Of a stretch of DNA of 64,000 nucleotides, positions 45,853 to 55,057 are shown in pieces. The notes beneath the pieces were generated by a model, which did no database searches, had not been told where the DNA came from, and was given only the letters and a program-made list of their open reading frames with translations. Within the stretch, counting starts at the first letter, position 1. Every line of letters begins with the position of its first letter. Origin of the DNA: an uncultured Verrucomicrobiae bacterium. GTDB taxonomy: Bacteria; Verrucomicrobiota; Verrucomicrobiia; Limisphaerales; AAA164-E04. The stretch is from positions 62,001 to 126,000 of the forward strand of contig CALSPN010000017.1 of NCBI GenBank assembly GCA_943788245.1, in the 5' to 3' direction. The translations under genes and the position numbers were made by a program.

Positions 45853-47672
45853 TTTCGATCGACTGCTTTTTTCCATGAAAGTATGTGGCGTATGCTGTAG
45901 GTCAACGCATTCGAAACTTCGCAGATGACGGGCCCAGTTTCAAGGTCAACACCCGCATAAATCGCAGATCGAGGGCTCTGCCTGCCAAAGAGAATACGTT
46001 TACTCACAGAGCTTGTATCCCGCTCAAAATAAACGGTCAATTGAAGGCCATCTCCCGATGTGTCCAAGCCAAACTGCGCATATTGAGCATCACCGGCGTC
46101 CACCCAATTGCTTGTTCTCGGATGAGAAACAGTTTCGAGGAAATCCAGGTTAAAATCCTGTTGGGTTTCTGTCAGTATGTCGCCATCCAACAACCAAATT
46201 CCATTGGCAGATTTATCCAAACGGATCTCCGCATCCTTTTCGCGAATACTCATGCGTATGATTTCTTCAACAGGAACATCCCATAATTCCTGATTTCGAA
46301 TATCGACAGGATGGGCAGGAAGATCAAGAAGCAGGCTGGCAGGTAGTTCGTAAATTGTTTTTTCATCGGATCGCCTTGCATACATGGAAGCGCCAAAGGA
46401 TCGGCTGAGCTGCACGGTGAGCATGGAAGATTCGGTTTGATCGGTCACGGTGGAAAAGCGCATCTGATAGGTTTGAGCACCAAACATATTCTCTTCCAAT
46501 TCGGGATTCACTGAATCGTGGTAGGCTTTGATCTGGATATTCGCCAGCGTCTGGAACAGTTTCCTGACAAGCAAGGCATCGGTTGGAAGTGAAGCAGGTT
46601 TTTCTAGGTTCCATTTCGTTTGGGAAGCATCATAGGAAAGCGCAAATGGCTCCTTCGTCACAAATTCCAACCGATTGAAAGAGAACGCTGGATCAATCAA
46701 GTAAGGATCTCTGAATGCACTGGCAGGAACATTCAGTTGTTCCCTGAAAACCACATCCGGAGCAAGCATGATTGCAGGTCGCCCTTCCAGTTTCGCATAA
46801 CGCAAACCGGGCTTATCAGGAACATTGAATCCCCAGGAAAGATGAAGCGGTTTCCTGTCCCCCATGCTGAGATAAAGCTCCAACACGGGATCTTCCAGCC
46901 CCAACCACTTTAATTCTCCGGCCTCCTCCTTGGATAAAAATTCATGCACGTGAAGTGTGGGAAGCGATTTCGTTAATAATGTTTCAATCCTCGTGATATT
47001 GGCACGCGAATCTACCAGTGCGTCGGGAAAGGAAAAATGCCAGGCTTTGCCATTTGGGTTTTTATCCATCACAATGCGTGCATCGACATGACTGATCTCA
47101 ATATGATCCATGTCTTCAATGTCTGCCGACACAATCCTTGGGTCTCGCCAGGCCTGCAACTGATCCGGCAGACTATCCAGCCAGGACGCATCCACCACCC
47201 AGGCATCAGGTTCCTCGTTGAGACGAAGGTATACATGATTGCCCACTGACTCACGATCTCCCAACTGGACACGCACGCTGTTTTCCCCCTTGGAAAGGAT
47301 CATAGTGGTGGCAGCGGGTTCCAATCCAAACGTTTTCCAGCCACCTGCTTTCTGAATATCCGCAAGGGAAAGCACGGTTTTGGGTTTCAGGTTTGAGAGG
47401 GTTTCCAATAAACCTGAAATCAAGGTGGGATGACCGATGTCCTTGATGGGCTGTGTGAGACTCCAGGTCACATCGTTGCGAACGAATTCCAAATGCGCTT
47501 GATCATTGTGAATGGCCAGGCGTTCCCAACTGTTTGATTGTGAGGGGGGAAGCAGGCTTCGTTGTTCGACCCAACCCGAGACCTCTTTCTTCCAGGGCCT
47601 CTCAAAGATTAGAATGAATCCCGACAGGACGAGCGCCACAATCCATAATAATGTGGTTTGTTTTCGAATCAT
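45849..47672 (-). CDS. DUF4340-containing membrane-anchored protein
   Basis: The 607-residue protein starts with a transmembrane helix (TTLLWIVALVLSGFILIF) and then has a repetitive extracytoplasmic body of the DUF4340 type, for example WSLTQPIKDIGHPTLISGLL, IRMSIREKDAEIRLDK and repeated LQxLED-like strands. DUF4340 proteins nearly always sit beside Gld-type ABC genes, as here; function unknown. It begins 52 bases after the GldG-like gene and is coupled to the AsmA-like gene by an ATGA overlap. Confidence 0.82.
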   Translation of the reverse strand: MIRKQTTLLWIVALVLSGFILIFERPWKKEVSGWVEQRSLLPPSQSNSWERLAIHNDQAHLEFVRNDVTWSLTQPIKDIGHPTLISGLLETLSNLKPKTVLSLADIQKAGGWKTFGLEPAATTMILSKGENSVRVQLGDRESVGNHVYLRLNEEPDAWVVDASWLDSLPDQLQAWRDPRIVSADIEDMDHIEISHVDARIVMDKNPNGKAWHFSFPDALVDSRANITRIETLLTKSLPTLHVHEFLSKEEAGELKWLGLEDPVLELYLSMGDRKPLHLSWGFNVPDKPGLRYAKLEGRPAIMLAPDVVFREQLNVPASAFRDPYLIDPAFSFNRLEFVTKEPFALSYDASQTKWNLEKPASLPTDALLVRKLFQTLANIQIKAYHDSVNPELEENMFGAQTYQMRFSTVTDQTESSMLTVQLSRSFGASMYARRSDEKTIYELPASLLLDLPAHPVDIRNQELWDVPVEEIIRMSIREKDAEIRLDKSANGIWLLDGDILTETQQDFNLDFLETVSHPRTSNWVDAGDAQYAQFGLDTSGDGLQLTVYFERDTSSVSKRILFGRQSPRSAIYAGVDLETGPVICEVSNALTYSIRHILSWKKAVDRK

Positions 47673-47724
47673 ATGTGTGATGAATCCTTCAACAATTGGT
47701 TAATGAATGTGCACTCGCACCAAT

Positions 47725-49233
47725 TTAATAACGTCGTTTAAGCCAGATGAGAAACCCGATTCCGAACACTCCCAGTGGCAGAATCGCCAGCATGAACCAC
47801 TGAAGCAGTCGCAACGAGGTGGAAGGTACATCCAGTCGGAATTCTGTTAAGGGTCTCGGTCCTATGCCCCCCAGCATCACATCACGCTCGAGTAACCAGT
47901 TAACCGCCAAGCCTGCAAAGTCGCGATTCCCTTGTTTTTGAATGTGAACGTTGCTCAGGAATTGCGAATCGCCTAAAACCAGCATGCGCGAGGCGGGCTG
48001 ATTCAATCCACTTTCAGTTGAGGGAGTCGCGACCATTTCTGCCATAAGAGAAATGGAACCTCTGAAATCAGTAATGGGATTGTGCACAAAAGCCCCTTTG
48101 AAAAATTCGGATTTCGCGACACCGTTCGTTGTGGTTAAAACAAGTTTGCCCACTTCCACTTCAAGATTTTCCATCGGCTTGGTATTGGCTGGCTCAATGG
48201 ATCTTGGCAGAGAAAGCACCAGGGGTGTACGTGATCCCAGCAAGGGATTCGTTACCGGGTGTGGCACCATATTACCGATAAGCAGTTCACTGCCAGAATA
48301 GGTTTGATCATCATCCACCACGTTGTTTCCAACACGCACTCCCCAGCTACTCAACCAGTTTTCCAAACCGATCCGTTTTCCAAAAGTCTGGAAATGAAAG
48401 GCCACGAGAAGGCGTCCACCTAGTTTCATGTATTGATCCAACTGCTGAATTTCTTCGGGCGTCCATTGATTCAAAGAACCTGCGACAACAACCGCCGAGG
48501 CGTCCGATGGAAAGGCTTCGGCTTCACGAAGGTTTAGTATCTCAAATTGGATATTCTTGTCCTCAAGCACCTGTTTAAATGACGCATAACCGTCCAGTTT
48601 TCTGCTGTCTGGATCGTGTTCACCATGGCCTTGAACGAAATAAACGATCGGTGAGTTTCCCTCAACGAGGTTCATGAGTGCCGATGTAAACAACATTTCT
48701 CCCTTGAAACCCACCGCCTTCATCCTGAGCTGACCCGAGGCCTCTGTCGGCAGATCATCATACTGCGTCAGTTCGCTGACCGAAACGACACGATGCCGCT
48801 TTCCAACGGCGAACAGAACGGTTTCCCCTGACTGCTCTGCATCCATCTCATACTGCTGCCGTATTTCCTGGGCTTTATTGCGTTCACGCAAATAATCCAC
48901 AACCTCCAATTGAATGCGTGCATTGGCGTGACGATATTCCTTCAATAAACCCATCACACGCCCATGAGGGGTATCCTGAACATCAGGATCATGAAAAACT
49001 ACAACACGCACTTCATTAGTCAAAGATCGCACCCAGTTTTCAGTGAGAGGTGAAAGCATGATCGATGGGTCCTTGTGCCAGATCATGCGAACGGGATAAC
49101 GGACGGCGAGGTAGTTCAGGCAAGCAGCGATCACCACCACCGCCAAACCGGCAAGAATGAGATCCAGCCAAAACATACCTCCCGCCATCAAGCGACGATG
49201 TGATAAATTAGGTATGGGCTTCCTGGGGTCCAT
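47725..49233 (-). CDS. GldG-like ABC-transporter auxiliary membrane protein
   Basis: This 502-residue protein has an N-terminal helix (LDLILAGLAVVVIAACLNYL), a long soluble domain (LTNEVRVVVFHDPDV, VVDYLRERNKAQEI, IVYFVQGHGEHDPDSRKLDGY, GRLLVAFHFQTFG) and a C-terminal helix (LLQWFMLAILPLGVFGIGFL). This is the ABC_transp_aux/GldG architecture, first described for gliding machinery but widespread in non-gliding bacteria. It lies 9 bases after the permease gene. There are no other gliding genes in the window, so I do not infer motility. Confidence 0.85.
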   Translation of the reverse strand: MDPRKPIPNLSHRRLMAGGMFWLDLILAGLAVVVIAACLNYLAVRYPVRMIWHKDPSIMLSPLTENWVRSLTNEVRVVVFHDPDVQDTPHGRVMGLLKEYRHANARIQLEVVDYLRERNKAQEIRQQYEMDAEQSGETVLFAVGKRHRVVSVSELTQYDDLPTEASGQLRMKAVGFKGEMLFTSALMNLVEGNSPIVYFVQGHGEHDPDSRKLDGYASFKQVLEDKNIQFEILNLREAEAFPSDASAVVVAGSLNQWTPEEIQQLDQYMKLGGRLLVAFHFQTFGKRIGLENWLSSWGVRVGNNVVDDDQTYSGSELLIGNMVPHPVTNPLLGSRTPLVLSLPRSIEPANTKPMENLEVEVGKLVLTTTNGVAKSEFFKGAFVHNPITDFRGSISLMAEMVATPSTESGLNQPASRMLVLGDSQFLSNVHIQKQGNRDFAGLAVNWLLERDVMLGGIGPRPLTEFRLDVPSTSLRLLQWFMLAILPLGVFGIGFLIWLKRRY

Positions 49234-49242
49234 ATTTACATG

Positions 49243-49995
49243 TCATTTTCTGCTCTCAACCCATCGCCAGGTCAAAAATAGAAACAAACCTGTTCCAGTG
49301 AAATAAAAGATCAAATGGCTTCCGTTGATAATGCCGCGCACGAAATCTCCCATGTGATCAAACAGGCAGATGTGCCCGAATAGAGTCGCCTGCCAACCCG
49401 ACTGATCAGGTAGTAGCTCGATGACGAAGCTCAACATGAACAGCACCATTTCAAGCGTGAGTGCCAGCATGGCGGCAATCAGCTGACTTTTGGTGGCTAC
49501 GGAGGCAAGGCATCCAATAGCCAGAAACAAGCCCCCGAGCAGCATGACACCCAAAGCCGTACCACCCACAATACCGGCATCCAGGTATTCCGGATCATTA
49601 AAAAATTGTCCAAGCCAAACCATGAATCCCCAAAGAGGCAACCACATCAAACCGTAAAAGATCCATGAAGCCAAAAACTTTGAAAACACAATTTGCAGGT
49701 TACTGACAGGTGTGGTCATCAATGCTTCATAGGTGCCGGTGGATTTCTCATGCGCAAAGCTGCGCATGGTGATTGCCGGGCAAGCGAGGAGGACAATAAA
49801 CCAAAAAAAAGGCGTCGCATAAAACGCTTCCGTCAGGGGTGCATCCATCGCACGGCCATTGTAAGCAAGTATGACGGTTAACAGGCTCAGACCAATCAGA
49901 AACATCACCATGCTGAGGATGACGTAACCGGTCAGGGTTGTCAGATAGAAACCCAATTCACGTTTCAACAGGGTTTGAAAAACACGCACGTTCAT
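49243..49995 (-). CDS. ABC-2 type permease (GldF-like)
   Basis: The protein has 250 residues and six predicted helices. Seen: LTGYVILSMVMFLIGLSLLTVIL near the N terminus, ATPFFWFIVLLACPAITMRSFAHEKSTGTYEALMT (quoted in part; this ABC-2 motif between helices 2 and 3 is diagnostic), and a C-terminal hydrophobic run. It supplies the membrane channel for the ATPase upstream, whose stop abuts its start with no gap. Confidence 0.85.
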   Translation of the reverse strand: MNVRVFQTLLKRELGFYLTTLTGYVILSMVMFLIGLSLLTVILAYNGRAMDAPLTEAFYATPFFWFIVLLACPAITMRSFAHEKSTGTYEALMTTPVSNLQIVFSKFLASWIFYGLMWLPLWGFMVWLGQFFNDPEYLDAGIVGGTALGVMLLGGLFLAIGCLASVATKSQLIAAMLALTLEMVLFMLSFVIELLPDQSGWQATLFGHICLFDHMGDFVRGIINGSHLIFYFTGTGLFLFLTWRWVESRK

Positions 49996-50949
49996 TCACA
50001 CATCCTTCTGATTAGGGCGCACATGGGTCAAGTGAACGAACAGGTCCTCGAGCGCGGGTTGCTGACGGGTTAATTCTCGAAGCGTCCATCCTCGATGCTT
50101 AATTTCCTCAAATAGCAGAGGGCGTATGTCGATCTCATCCCTCGCTGTCAAATGACATTTCAGAAACCCATGCTTTAAATCTTCCATTTTAAAATCGGCA
50201 ATGGATGGCATCGCTTCCAGAGACTGAGACAGTCCTTCCCAGGGAGCAGCGATCTCAGCAACCACATGCGTCAATGAGCCCAGACGTCGATGGATTGTCT
50301 CCTTGCTATCGTCCGCCAAAAGCTTCCCATCATGCAGAATCAAAATACGATCACATGTGAGTTCAACCTCTGACAGGATATGGGTAGAAAGCAGGACGGT
50401 ATGCTCGGTGGCAAGTGAAGAGATCAACTTTCGAAACAACCGGACCTGATGTGGATCCAGTCCAATCGTAGGTTCGTCCAGAATGATCACCTCCGGTTGG
50501 TGAAGAATCGCATCAGCCACTCCCACACGCTGACGATAACCTTTGGACATCTGACCGATGATTTTGCGTTTTACATTGGTTAAATCACATAACTCCAACA
50601 CCTCTCCCAATCTTGTACGCAGACGATCAGCGGAGACACCCTTCAATCCAGCTCGAAAACGCAGATATTCCTCGACCCTCATGTCAAGATGCAGAGGATT
50701 ATTCTCCGGCATGTAGCCGATGCGTTTTCGAACTTCCATGGGTTTTCTGGCCACATCGTAACCGGCAATCTGAATCCTGCCTGAAGTCGGAGGCATGAAA
50801 GTAGACATGATGCGCATGGTCGTGCTCTTTCCTGCACCGTTCGGTCCCAGAAAACCCACTATCTGACCCTTCTTCACAGAAAAGGAAAGCGCGCGTAATG
50901 CAGTGTGCCCCGCGTAGCGCTTGGTCAATTGTTCAACCTCTATCATCAA
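49996..50949 (-). CDS. ABC transporter ATP-binding protein (GldA-like)
   Basis: The protein has 317 residues. Walker A GFLGPNGAGKSTTMRIM is near residue 34, the Q-loop region GYMPENNPLH near 95, the signature MSKGYRQRVGVADAILHQP near 137, Walker B VIILDEPTIGLDP and the H-loop LLSTHILSE. The C-terminal region is longer than a bare ABC domain and matches GldA/NosF-type ATPases. It heads the minus-strand cluster ATPase, permease, GldG, DUF4340, AsmA-like. Confidence 0.88.
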   Translation of the reverse strand: MMIEVEQLTKRYAGHTALRALSFSVKKGQIVGFLGPNGAGKSTTMRIMSTFMPPTSGRIQIAGYDVARKPMEVRKRIGYMPENNPLHLDMRVEEYLRFRAGLKGVSADRLRTRLGEVLELCDLTNVKRKIIGQMSKGYRQRVGVADAILHQPEVIILDEPTIGLDPHQVRLFRKLISSLATEHTVLLSTHILSEVELTCDRILILHDGKLLADDSKETIHRRLGSLTHVVAEIAAPWEGLSQSLEAMPSIADFKMEDLKHGFLKCHLTARDEIDIRPLLFEEIKHRGWTLRELTRQQPALEDLFVHLTHVRPNQKDV

Positions 50950-51427
50950 TTCATCCGTTTTTTGGCCGTATTGGACAACCTGACACCATTCAGGTTCATT
51001 CTGTTGAAAGAATCAATCTCTGACCAAGGAAAAATCTTGGTTTGGGTATCGAGATGGAATGCGAAAACTGCTGCTAGTCATTTCCAGAAGCGGACTATTT
51101 TGACAAATTTAGGTGGGCTCAACCAAACAGACACAGCATTTCTTCCTCACTACCCATCTGCTAAAAAGGAAAAAACGCCGTAGAACCATGGTATTTCCAG
51201 CCTCATACTCGAGCATGAAAGTGCAAAAATGGAGTCTCTTTTATATTTGAATGGTCAGGTAATTACGCCAGATCCAGCGGTATCTTATTGCTGATAGATC
51301 ACGCATCAGGCATAGATCCTGAACCAAAGATGAATTTATCGGACTGATCCGGTGTCGTTATCTAATTATGAATTCGAGACCATTCGATTGCACATGAAAA
51401 ACAAGCTGTAGGGAAGAAAGAGCGTAT
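50950..51427. other. 480-base gene-free divergent intergenic region
   Basis: This interval separates the divergent ABC cluster (minus) and the Tudor-like gene (plus), so it should hold both promoters. I see no gene. One noticeable element is CATACTCGAGCATG at 51204-51217, an inverted repeat around CTCGAG with CAT/ATG arms, possibly an operator. A GGGAAGAAAG ribosome-binding site precedes the ATG at 51428. Base composition is otherwise ordinary. Confidence 0.4.
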
Positions 51428-51967
51428 ATGAAAACACAAGATATGCATATTGGGATGCACATCACCCACCCTGACCTGGGAGTGGGCGAGGTGATTGGTT
51501 TGGGGCGCGGGATGGCTGAGATTGAATTTGAAACAGGCAGACGAGAGTTGAGTCCTGAAAACAGCGGTATCGAACCGCTACAGTCCGAGGCGCATCTGAA
51601 TGGACTGAAGATGCCGCTGGACGAATTGATGAAGGAAGTCGTGCAATCAACCATAGATTGTCTGGAATTGGAAAGGCCTGAGACAGTCGTTGAGGATCTG
51701 GCGCAAAAATGGCAGGACGGTCGGATGGTGTTGCATCCGAAAGATCCACAGCTCCAACCCAAGGAAATCGATCTTGAAACCTTTTTCCACAAGATTGTGA
51801 TGATGCGCAACAACCTTCGCGTATTGGAGCAGCGCGTCAACAATTCGAAGCAACTCAGTGAGACCGACAAGTTTGACATGCAACAGTACATTTCACGTTG
51901 CTATGGTTCGATGACCACTTTCAACGTACTGTTCAGACGAAAAGAAGATCAGTTCCGTTCAAAGTAG
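51428..51967 (+). CDS. conserved hypothetical protein with an N-terminal Tudor-like segment
   Basis: The protein has 179 residues. I do not know its function. Residues about 5-45 (MHITHPDLGVGEVIGLGRG, IEFETGRRELSP) match the small beta-barrel pattern found in CarD/UvrD-C-terminal Tudor-like segments, which bind RNA polymerase or nucleic acid partners. The remainder is helical with a leucine-rich heptad-like segment (FFHKIVMMRNNLRVLEQRV). It has a good upstream site GGGAAGAAAG. It ends 3 bases before the opposing SprT-like gene. By inference it may act in DNA or transcription repair, next to rarA. Confidence 0.6.
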   Translation: MKTQDMHIGMHITHPDLGVGEVIGLGRGMAEIEFETGRRELSPENSGIEPLQSEAHLNGLKMPLDELMKEVVQSTIDCLELERPETVVEDLAQKWQDGRMVLHPKDPQLQPKEIDLETFFHKIVMMRNNLRVLEQRVNNSKQLSETDKFDMQQYISRCYGSMTTFNVLFRRKEDQFRSK

Positions 51968-51970
51968 GGT

Positions 51971-52333
51971 TCACTGATCATGGTAATGTGCCCGTGGTTC
52001 AAAACCTGCCTTTCGCATGTAAGCCTCCCATTCAGGCCCATGTGACTCAATGCCCAAACCATGACGCCTGAACGCCATCCAGTGTGCCGCCTCATGGCAA
52101 AGCGTTTCCAGTAACAACGATTCTTTGCCAGACTGCAGAAGAGAGGCATTGAGAAAAACAGTGTTGGATGCAAAATGGCACTTGCCTAGATCAGGATCTT
52201 CAGCCGGTATGAATTCAATGTTCAAGGTCCGTGGCAAGAGAGTGTAGCCCCAGATCACAGACCAATCTTTCAACTTATTGAACACACATTCCAGCATGGA
52301 TTGAATGGATGCCTCTGTTCGCTGTGACCTCAT
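51971..52333 (-). CDS. SprT-like zinc metalloprotease domain protein
   Basis: The protein has 120 residues. The HEAAHW motif (HExxH) is near residue 80, followed by GIESHGPEWEAYMRKAGFEP, the downstream metal-ligand segment of SprT/SPRTN proteins. It is short, with no C-terminal zinc ribbon. SPRTN relatives digest DNA-protein crosslinks; the bacterial SprT role is uncertain. Its ATG overlaps the rarA stop (ATGA), so it is likely translated with a replication-restart gene, which supports a DNA-repair role. Confidence 0.82.
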   Translation of the reverse strand: MRSQRTEASIQSMLECVFNKLKDWSVIWGYTLLPRTLNIEFIPAEDPDLGKCHFASNTVFLNASLLQSGKESLLLETLCHEAAHWMAFRRHGLGIESHGPEWEAYMRKAGFEPRAHYHDQ

Positions 52334-53727
52334 TTTTTTTTGCTTTTCTGTTGTTGCCTCATGGCCTGAAATTGTTCACGCCATTTCAAAACCCGATCCC
52401 GAATCTTACGCTCGCTCCCCTGCTCTGTCGGTTCATAAAATTGTTTCTCCACACCCAGGTATTCCTGTGCGACAAAATGGTCGGGATGGGCATGCGCGTA
52501 TTGATAGTCCTTGCCATGACCAAGCCGCTTGGAACCTTGATAATGACCATCCTTGAGGTGTATTGGAACGGGAATCGTTTTTCCTGAGCGCACATCATCC
52601 AGAGCCTTATCAATCGCAACCATTGCACTGTTACTCTTGTGAGCAGATGCGATATAGATCACTGCCTCGGCGATAGGGATACGTGCTTCGGGCCACCCGA
52701 TAAATGAAGCAATTTCGTGTGCAGCATGTGCAAGCACCAATGCCATTGGGTCCGCAAGTCCAACGTCTTCCGCAGCGCAGATCACCACGCGCCGAGTGAT
52801 GAACCGGGGATCTTCACCCGCATGAATCATTTTTGCCAACCAATAGAGAGAAGCATCAGGATCTCCACCACGCATGGATTTAATGAAGGCGGAGATGGTG
52901 TCGTAGTGGGCATCACCATCACCATCATAGACCACAGCCTTTTTCTGGATGCATTCCTCGGCGGCATCCAGATCGATATGGACCAAACCATCCTCTCCCT
53001 TCGGTGTGGTCAAGGCGGCGATCTCCAGAGAATTCAAAGCCTTACGCGCATCCCCATCAGCCAGTTTGGCCAAGTGTTGAACGGCGGCGTCTTCCACATG
53101 CAAGTTCATGCTGCCCAGACCCCGCTCTTCATCCTGGATCGCTGTCTCAAGTAACGTTCTCAAGGAGTGTTCATCAAGAGGTTGCAGCTCAAATATCTGA
53201 GATCTGGAAACAAGAGGGGAATTAACGAAGAAAAACGGATTGTGAGTAGTCGCTCCAATCAGTTTGATGACACCATTTTCAACATCAGGCAGAAGCACGT
53301 CCTGCTGAGATTTATTGAATCGATGAATTTCGTCAACAAACAGGAGTGTGGACGTTCCCGTGTTAGCCAATCGATTGGCAGCGGAACTGAGCACGCGCCT
53401 CATCTCAGCCACATTGGACTCCACACCACTGAGCCTTTCAAAATGAGCCTGCGTTCTTTGAGCGATAATTTGAGCAAGTGTTGTTTTACCTGTCCCGGGA
53501 GGCCCATAAAGTATGAGTGACTGGATTCGATCGGCTTCAATCGCCCGGCGCAACAATTTCCCGGAAGCGAGTATGTGCTCTTGACCGGCATACTCTTCCA
53601 AAGTACGCGGCCGCATGCGGGCGGCCAATGGAGCTGACTCCAGTGAACTGGAATCATTACCAGCGACCGATTTGACATCCTTGGGACTGGATTTGGGAGT
53701 AGACTGAAATAGATCACCCTGGCTCAT
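52330..53727 (-). CDS. rarA: replication-associated recombination AAA ATPase RarA (MgsA)
   Basis: This 465-residue AAA+ protein acts at stalled forks. Seen: RPRTLEEYAGQEHIL, Walker A GPPGTGKTTLAQIIA near residue 75, Walker B LLFVDEIHRFNKSQQDVLLP, IGATTHNPFFFVN (sensor 1) and RKALNSLEIA. The C-terminal tetramerisation part has IKSMRGGDPDASLYWLA and the MgsA ending (HPDHFVAQEYLG, QGSERKIRDRV). The length is normal. It is followed by the coupled SprT-like gene. Confidence 0.94.
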   Translation of the reverse strand: MSQGDLFQSTPKSSPKDVKSVAGNDSSSLESAPLAARMRPRTLEEYAGQEHILASGKLLRRAIEADRIQSLILYGPPGTGKTTLAQIIAQRTQAHFERLSGVESNVAEMRRVLSSAANRLANTGTSTLLFVDEIHRFNKSQQDVLLPDVENGVIKLIGATTHNPFFFVNSPLVSRSQIFELQPLDEHSLRTLLETAIQDEERGLGSMNLHVEDAAVQHLAKLADGDARKALNSLEIAALTTPKGEDGLVHIDLDAAEECIQKKAVVYDGDGDAHYDTISAFIKSMRGGDPDASLYWLAKMIHAGEDPRFITRRVVICAAEDVGLADPMALVLAHAAHEIASFIGWPEARIPIAEAVIYIASAHKSNSAMVAIDKALDDVRSGKTIPVPIHLKDGHYQGSKRLGHGKDYQYAHAHPDHFVAQEYLGVEKQFYEPTEQGSERKIRDRVLKWREQFQAMRQQQKSKKK

Positions 53728-53850
53728 GAGAGCATTGTAGATTCCAATTCGAACAGATGCGAGACCTCTTCAATACCTGCTCCTCGATTAAGCAATGAGC
53801 TGCATGTGCAGAGACAGGCCAGGATGCATCGTTGAATAAATGATCAGGCC

Positions 53851-53880
53851 TAAAAAAAAAGCCCCGCTAGTGCCGTGGGC
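53851..53880 (-). terminator. intrinsic terminator
   Basis: On the minus strand a GCCC-12-GGGC stem with a 12-base loop is followed directly by T9 (53852-53860). It can end minus-strand transcripts from the pseudopilin operon or from the candidate RNA. Confidence 0.6.
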
Positions 53881-53995
53881 CACAGTTCCTTGGAACGTGT
53901 TACATTAAAGTGGGACTGGCCCGCCGACATTCGACTTCCAGTCAAGGCCTGACGTGGATCGACTCCTAAGGCGTGGTGTCCCATGTTTTTTATTA
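53851..53995 (-). ncRNA. candidate structured RNA
   Basis: This gene-free segment has densely nested inverted repeats: GGGCCA (53877) with TGGCCC (53917), GTTCC (53885) with GGAAC (53892), TGGGAC (53911) with GTCCCA (53978), CGCC (53922) with GGCG (53970), GTCA (53941) with TGAC (53950), and GACT (53933) with AGTC (53940). Read on the minus strand it ends in a GCCC...GGGC hairpin and T9, an intrinsic terminator. The minus strand also contains GCGGGCCAGTCCC, identical to a stretch of E. coli 6S RNA as I recall it, but the 6S terminal stem is absent. A T6 run at 53986 would also permit termination on the plus strand. I cannot name the RNA. Confidence 0.4.
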
Positions 53996-54220
53996 CGGTT
54001 CAAGGATAGTATTTCAACACGAGCATAAGTAGGGCTTTAAAATGAGCACATACTAAGTATGTAAAAGATCAAACCAAGGACCAAGGTCATTGGTCATTTG
54101 AAGTTATCTCTGTGCGGCACCTCAAACAAGCATTATATCGATGCTGCGTCTCAACGCATCCGACTGAAACCAACTAGCCGGAACGCAAATGTGTGATCAG
54201 CCGGGACCAACCCCTGTGGA
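53996..54220. other. gene-free remainder between the candidate RNA and the pseudopilin
   Basis: This 225-base segment has no gene that I can support. It has small inverted repeats only: ACATAC (about 54048) with GTATGT (about 54057), and GACCA (about 54079) with TGGTC (about 54091). Nothing else stands out. Confidence 0.4.
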
Positions 54221-55057
54221 TCAGGGACGCAACCACCCGACAATGGATCGGAATCTTCCTGGGTTGTTGCCCGGGTTAAGGTTGCCGTCCGTGCTACCTT
54301 CGGGATCATCCCATAGTGATGGATCAAAGGCTTGGCGTGTGTTTGAGAATGAAACGTGGGCGTCCCCCCACAACACATTCAACCCAACAGGATTCCGGTT
54401 GGTTTTGTGTGGGATGGTTTTGAAGGAATAAATGAATCCGGTGACGAGCGTTTTTTCTGATGATAGCTGAATGGATTTATTGGCTATGATCCCCCATTGA
54501 CGCTCATTTTCGTTGGCAGGCTCACGGATGGCAGGCTGTTGGGATTGTGGGTAATAGACATAGCTGGAACGCACCCAGGCACCTTGAGCTACTGGAAATG
54601 GATTCTGATCGTTTTGATAGTCCTTGAGCTCATATCCCCTGCCCTCCAGTTCTGCGTCTGCTCCTTTCAGACCTGGATCGAAATACATGCGCGGCTCTCG
54701 GAGATAATCCATCGCAAACAAATAGCCGTGATTGAATGGTTTTGTCACATCCGCAGGCTGTCCATCCGATCCAGCAAACAAGCGATAAGACCACCAGGGC
54801 TGGCTTTGCGGCAGTTTTTCAGGGTTGAACAGTGAGGGATATAATGCGTCCTCGTGATCATCCGCATAGAGGAAAGTCCCGATCCCTATCTGACGCAAAT
54901 TGTTGATACAATTGACACGATGTGCCTTGTTTTTGGCCGCACTGAGTGCGGGAAGCAACATACCAGCTAGAATGGCAATGGTGGCGATGACAACAAGCAG
55001 TTCAATCAGTGTAAAACCAGATTGATACCTTGTTGCCGCTGGGTATGGGTTATTCAT
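54221..55057 (-). CDS. type IV pilin-like (pseudopilin) secreted protein
   Basis: The protein has 278 residues. It carries a prepilin signal: a short hydrophilic leader, then [20 protein letters not shown] (cleavage after Gly at the GFTLIE junction) followed by [10 protein letters not shown]. The C-terminal part ends with [13 protein letters not shown], a common end of PVC pseudopilins. Such proteins are surface or secretion-machine components, and no assembly ATPase or platform gene is in the window. The gene overlaps the preceding MacB-type permease by 8 bases and is therefore part of the exporter operon. Confidence 0.88.
   Translation of the reverse strand: MNNPYPAATRYQSGFTLIELLVVIATIAILAGMLLPALSAAKNKAHRVNCINNLRQIGIGTFLYADDHEDALYPSLFNPEKLPQSQPWWSYRLFAGSDGQPADVTKPFNHGYLFAMDYLREPRMYFDPGLKGADAELEGRGYELKDYQNDQNPFPVAQGAWVRSSYVYYPQSQQPAIREPANENERQWGIIANKSIQLSSEKTLVTGFIYSFKTIPHKTNRNPVGLNVLWGDAHVSFSNTRQAFDPSLWDDPEGSTDGNLNPGNNPGRFRSIVGWLRP

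Noticed and set aside
45517-51177. Gliding-motility operon
   Set aside because: Only the GldA/F/G-like subset is present; no gldB, gldH-N or spr genes occur. The ABC/GldG unit is found in non-gliders too.
53851-53995. Direct naming of the candidate RNA as 6S, SRP or tmRNA
   Set aside because: A 13-base match to 6S is not enough; the 6S terminal stem is missing, the SRP tetraloop region does not match, and no CCA-ended tRNA-like domain is seen.
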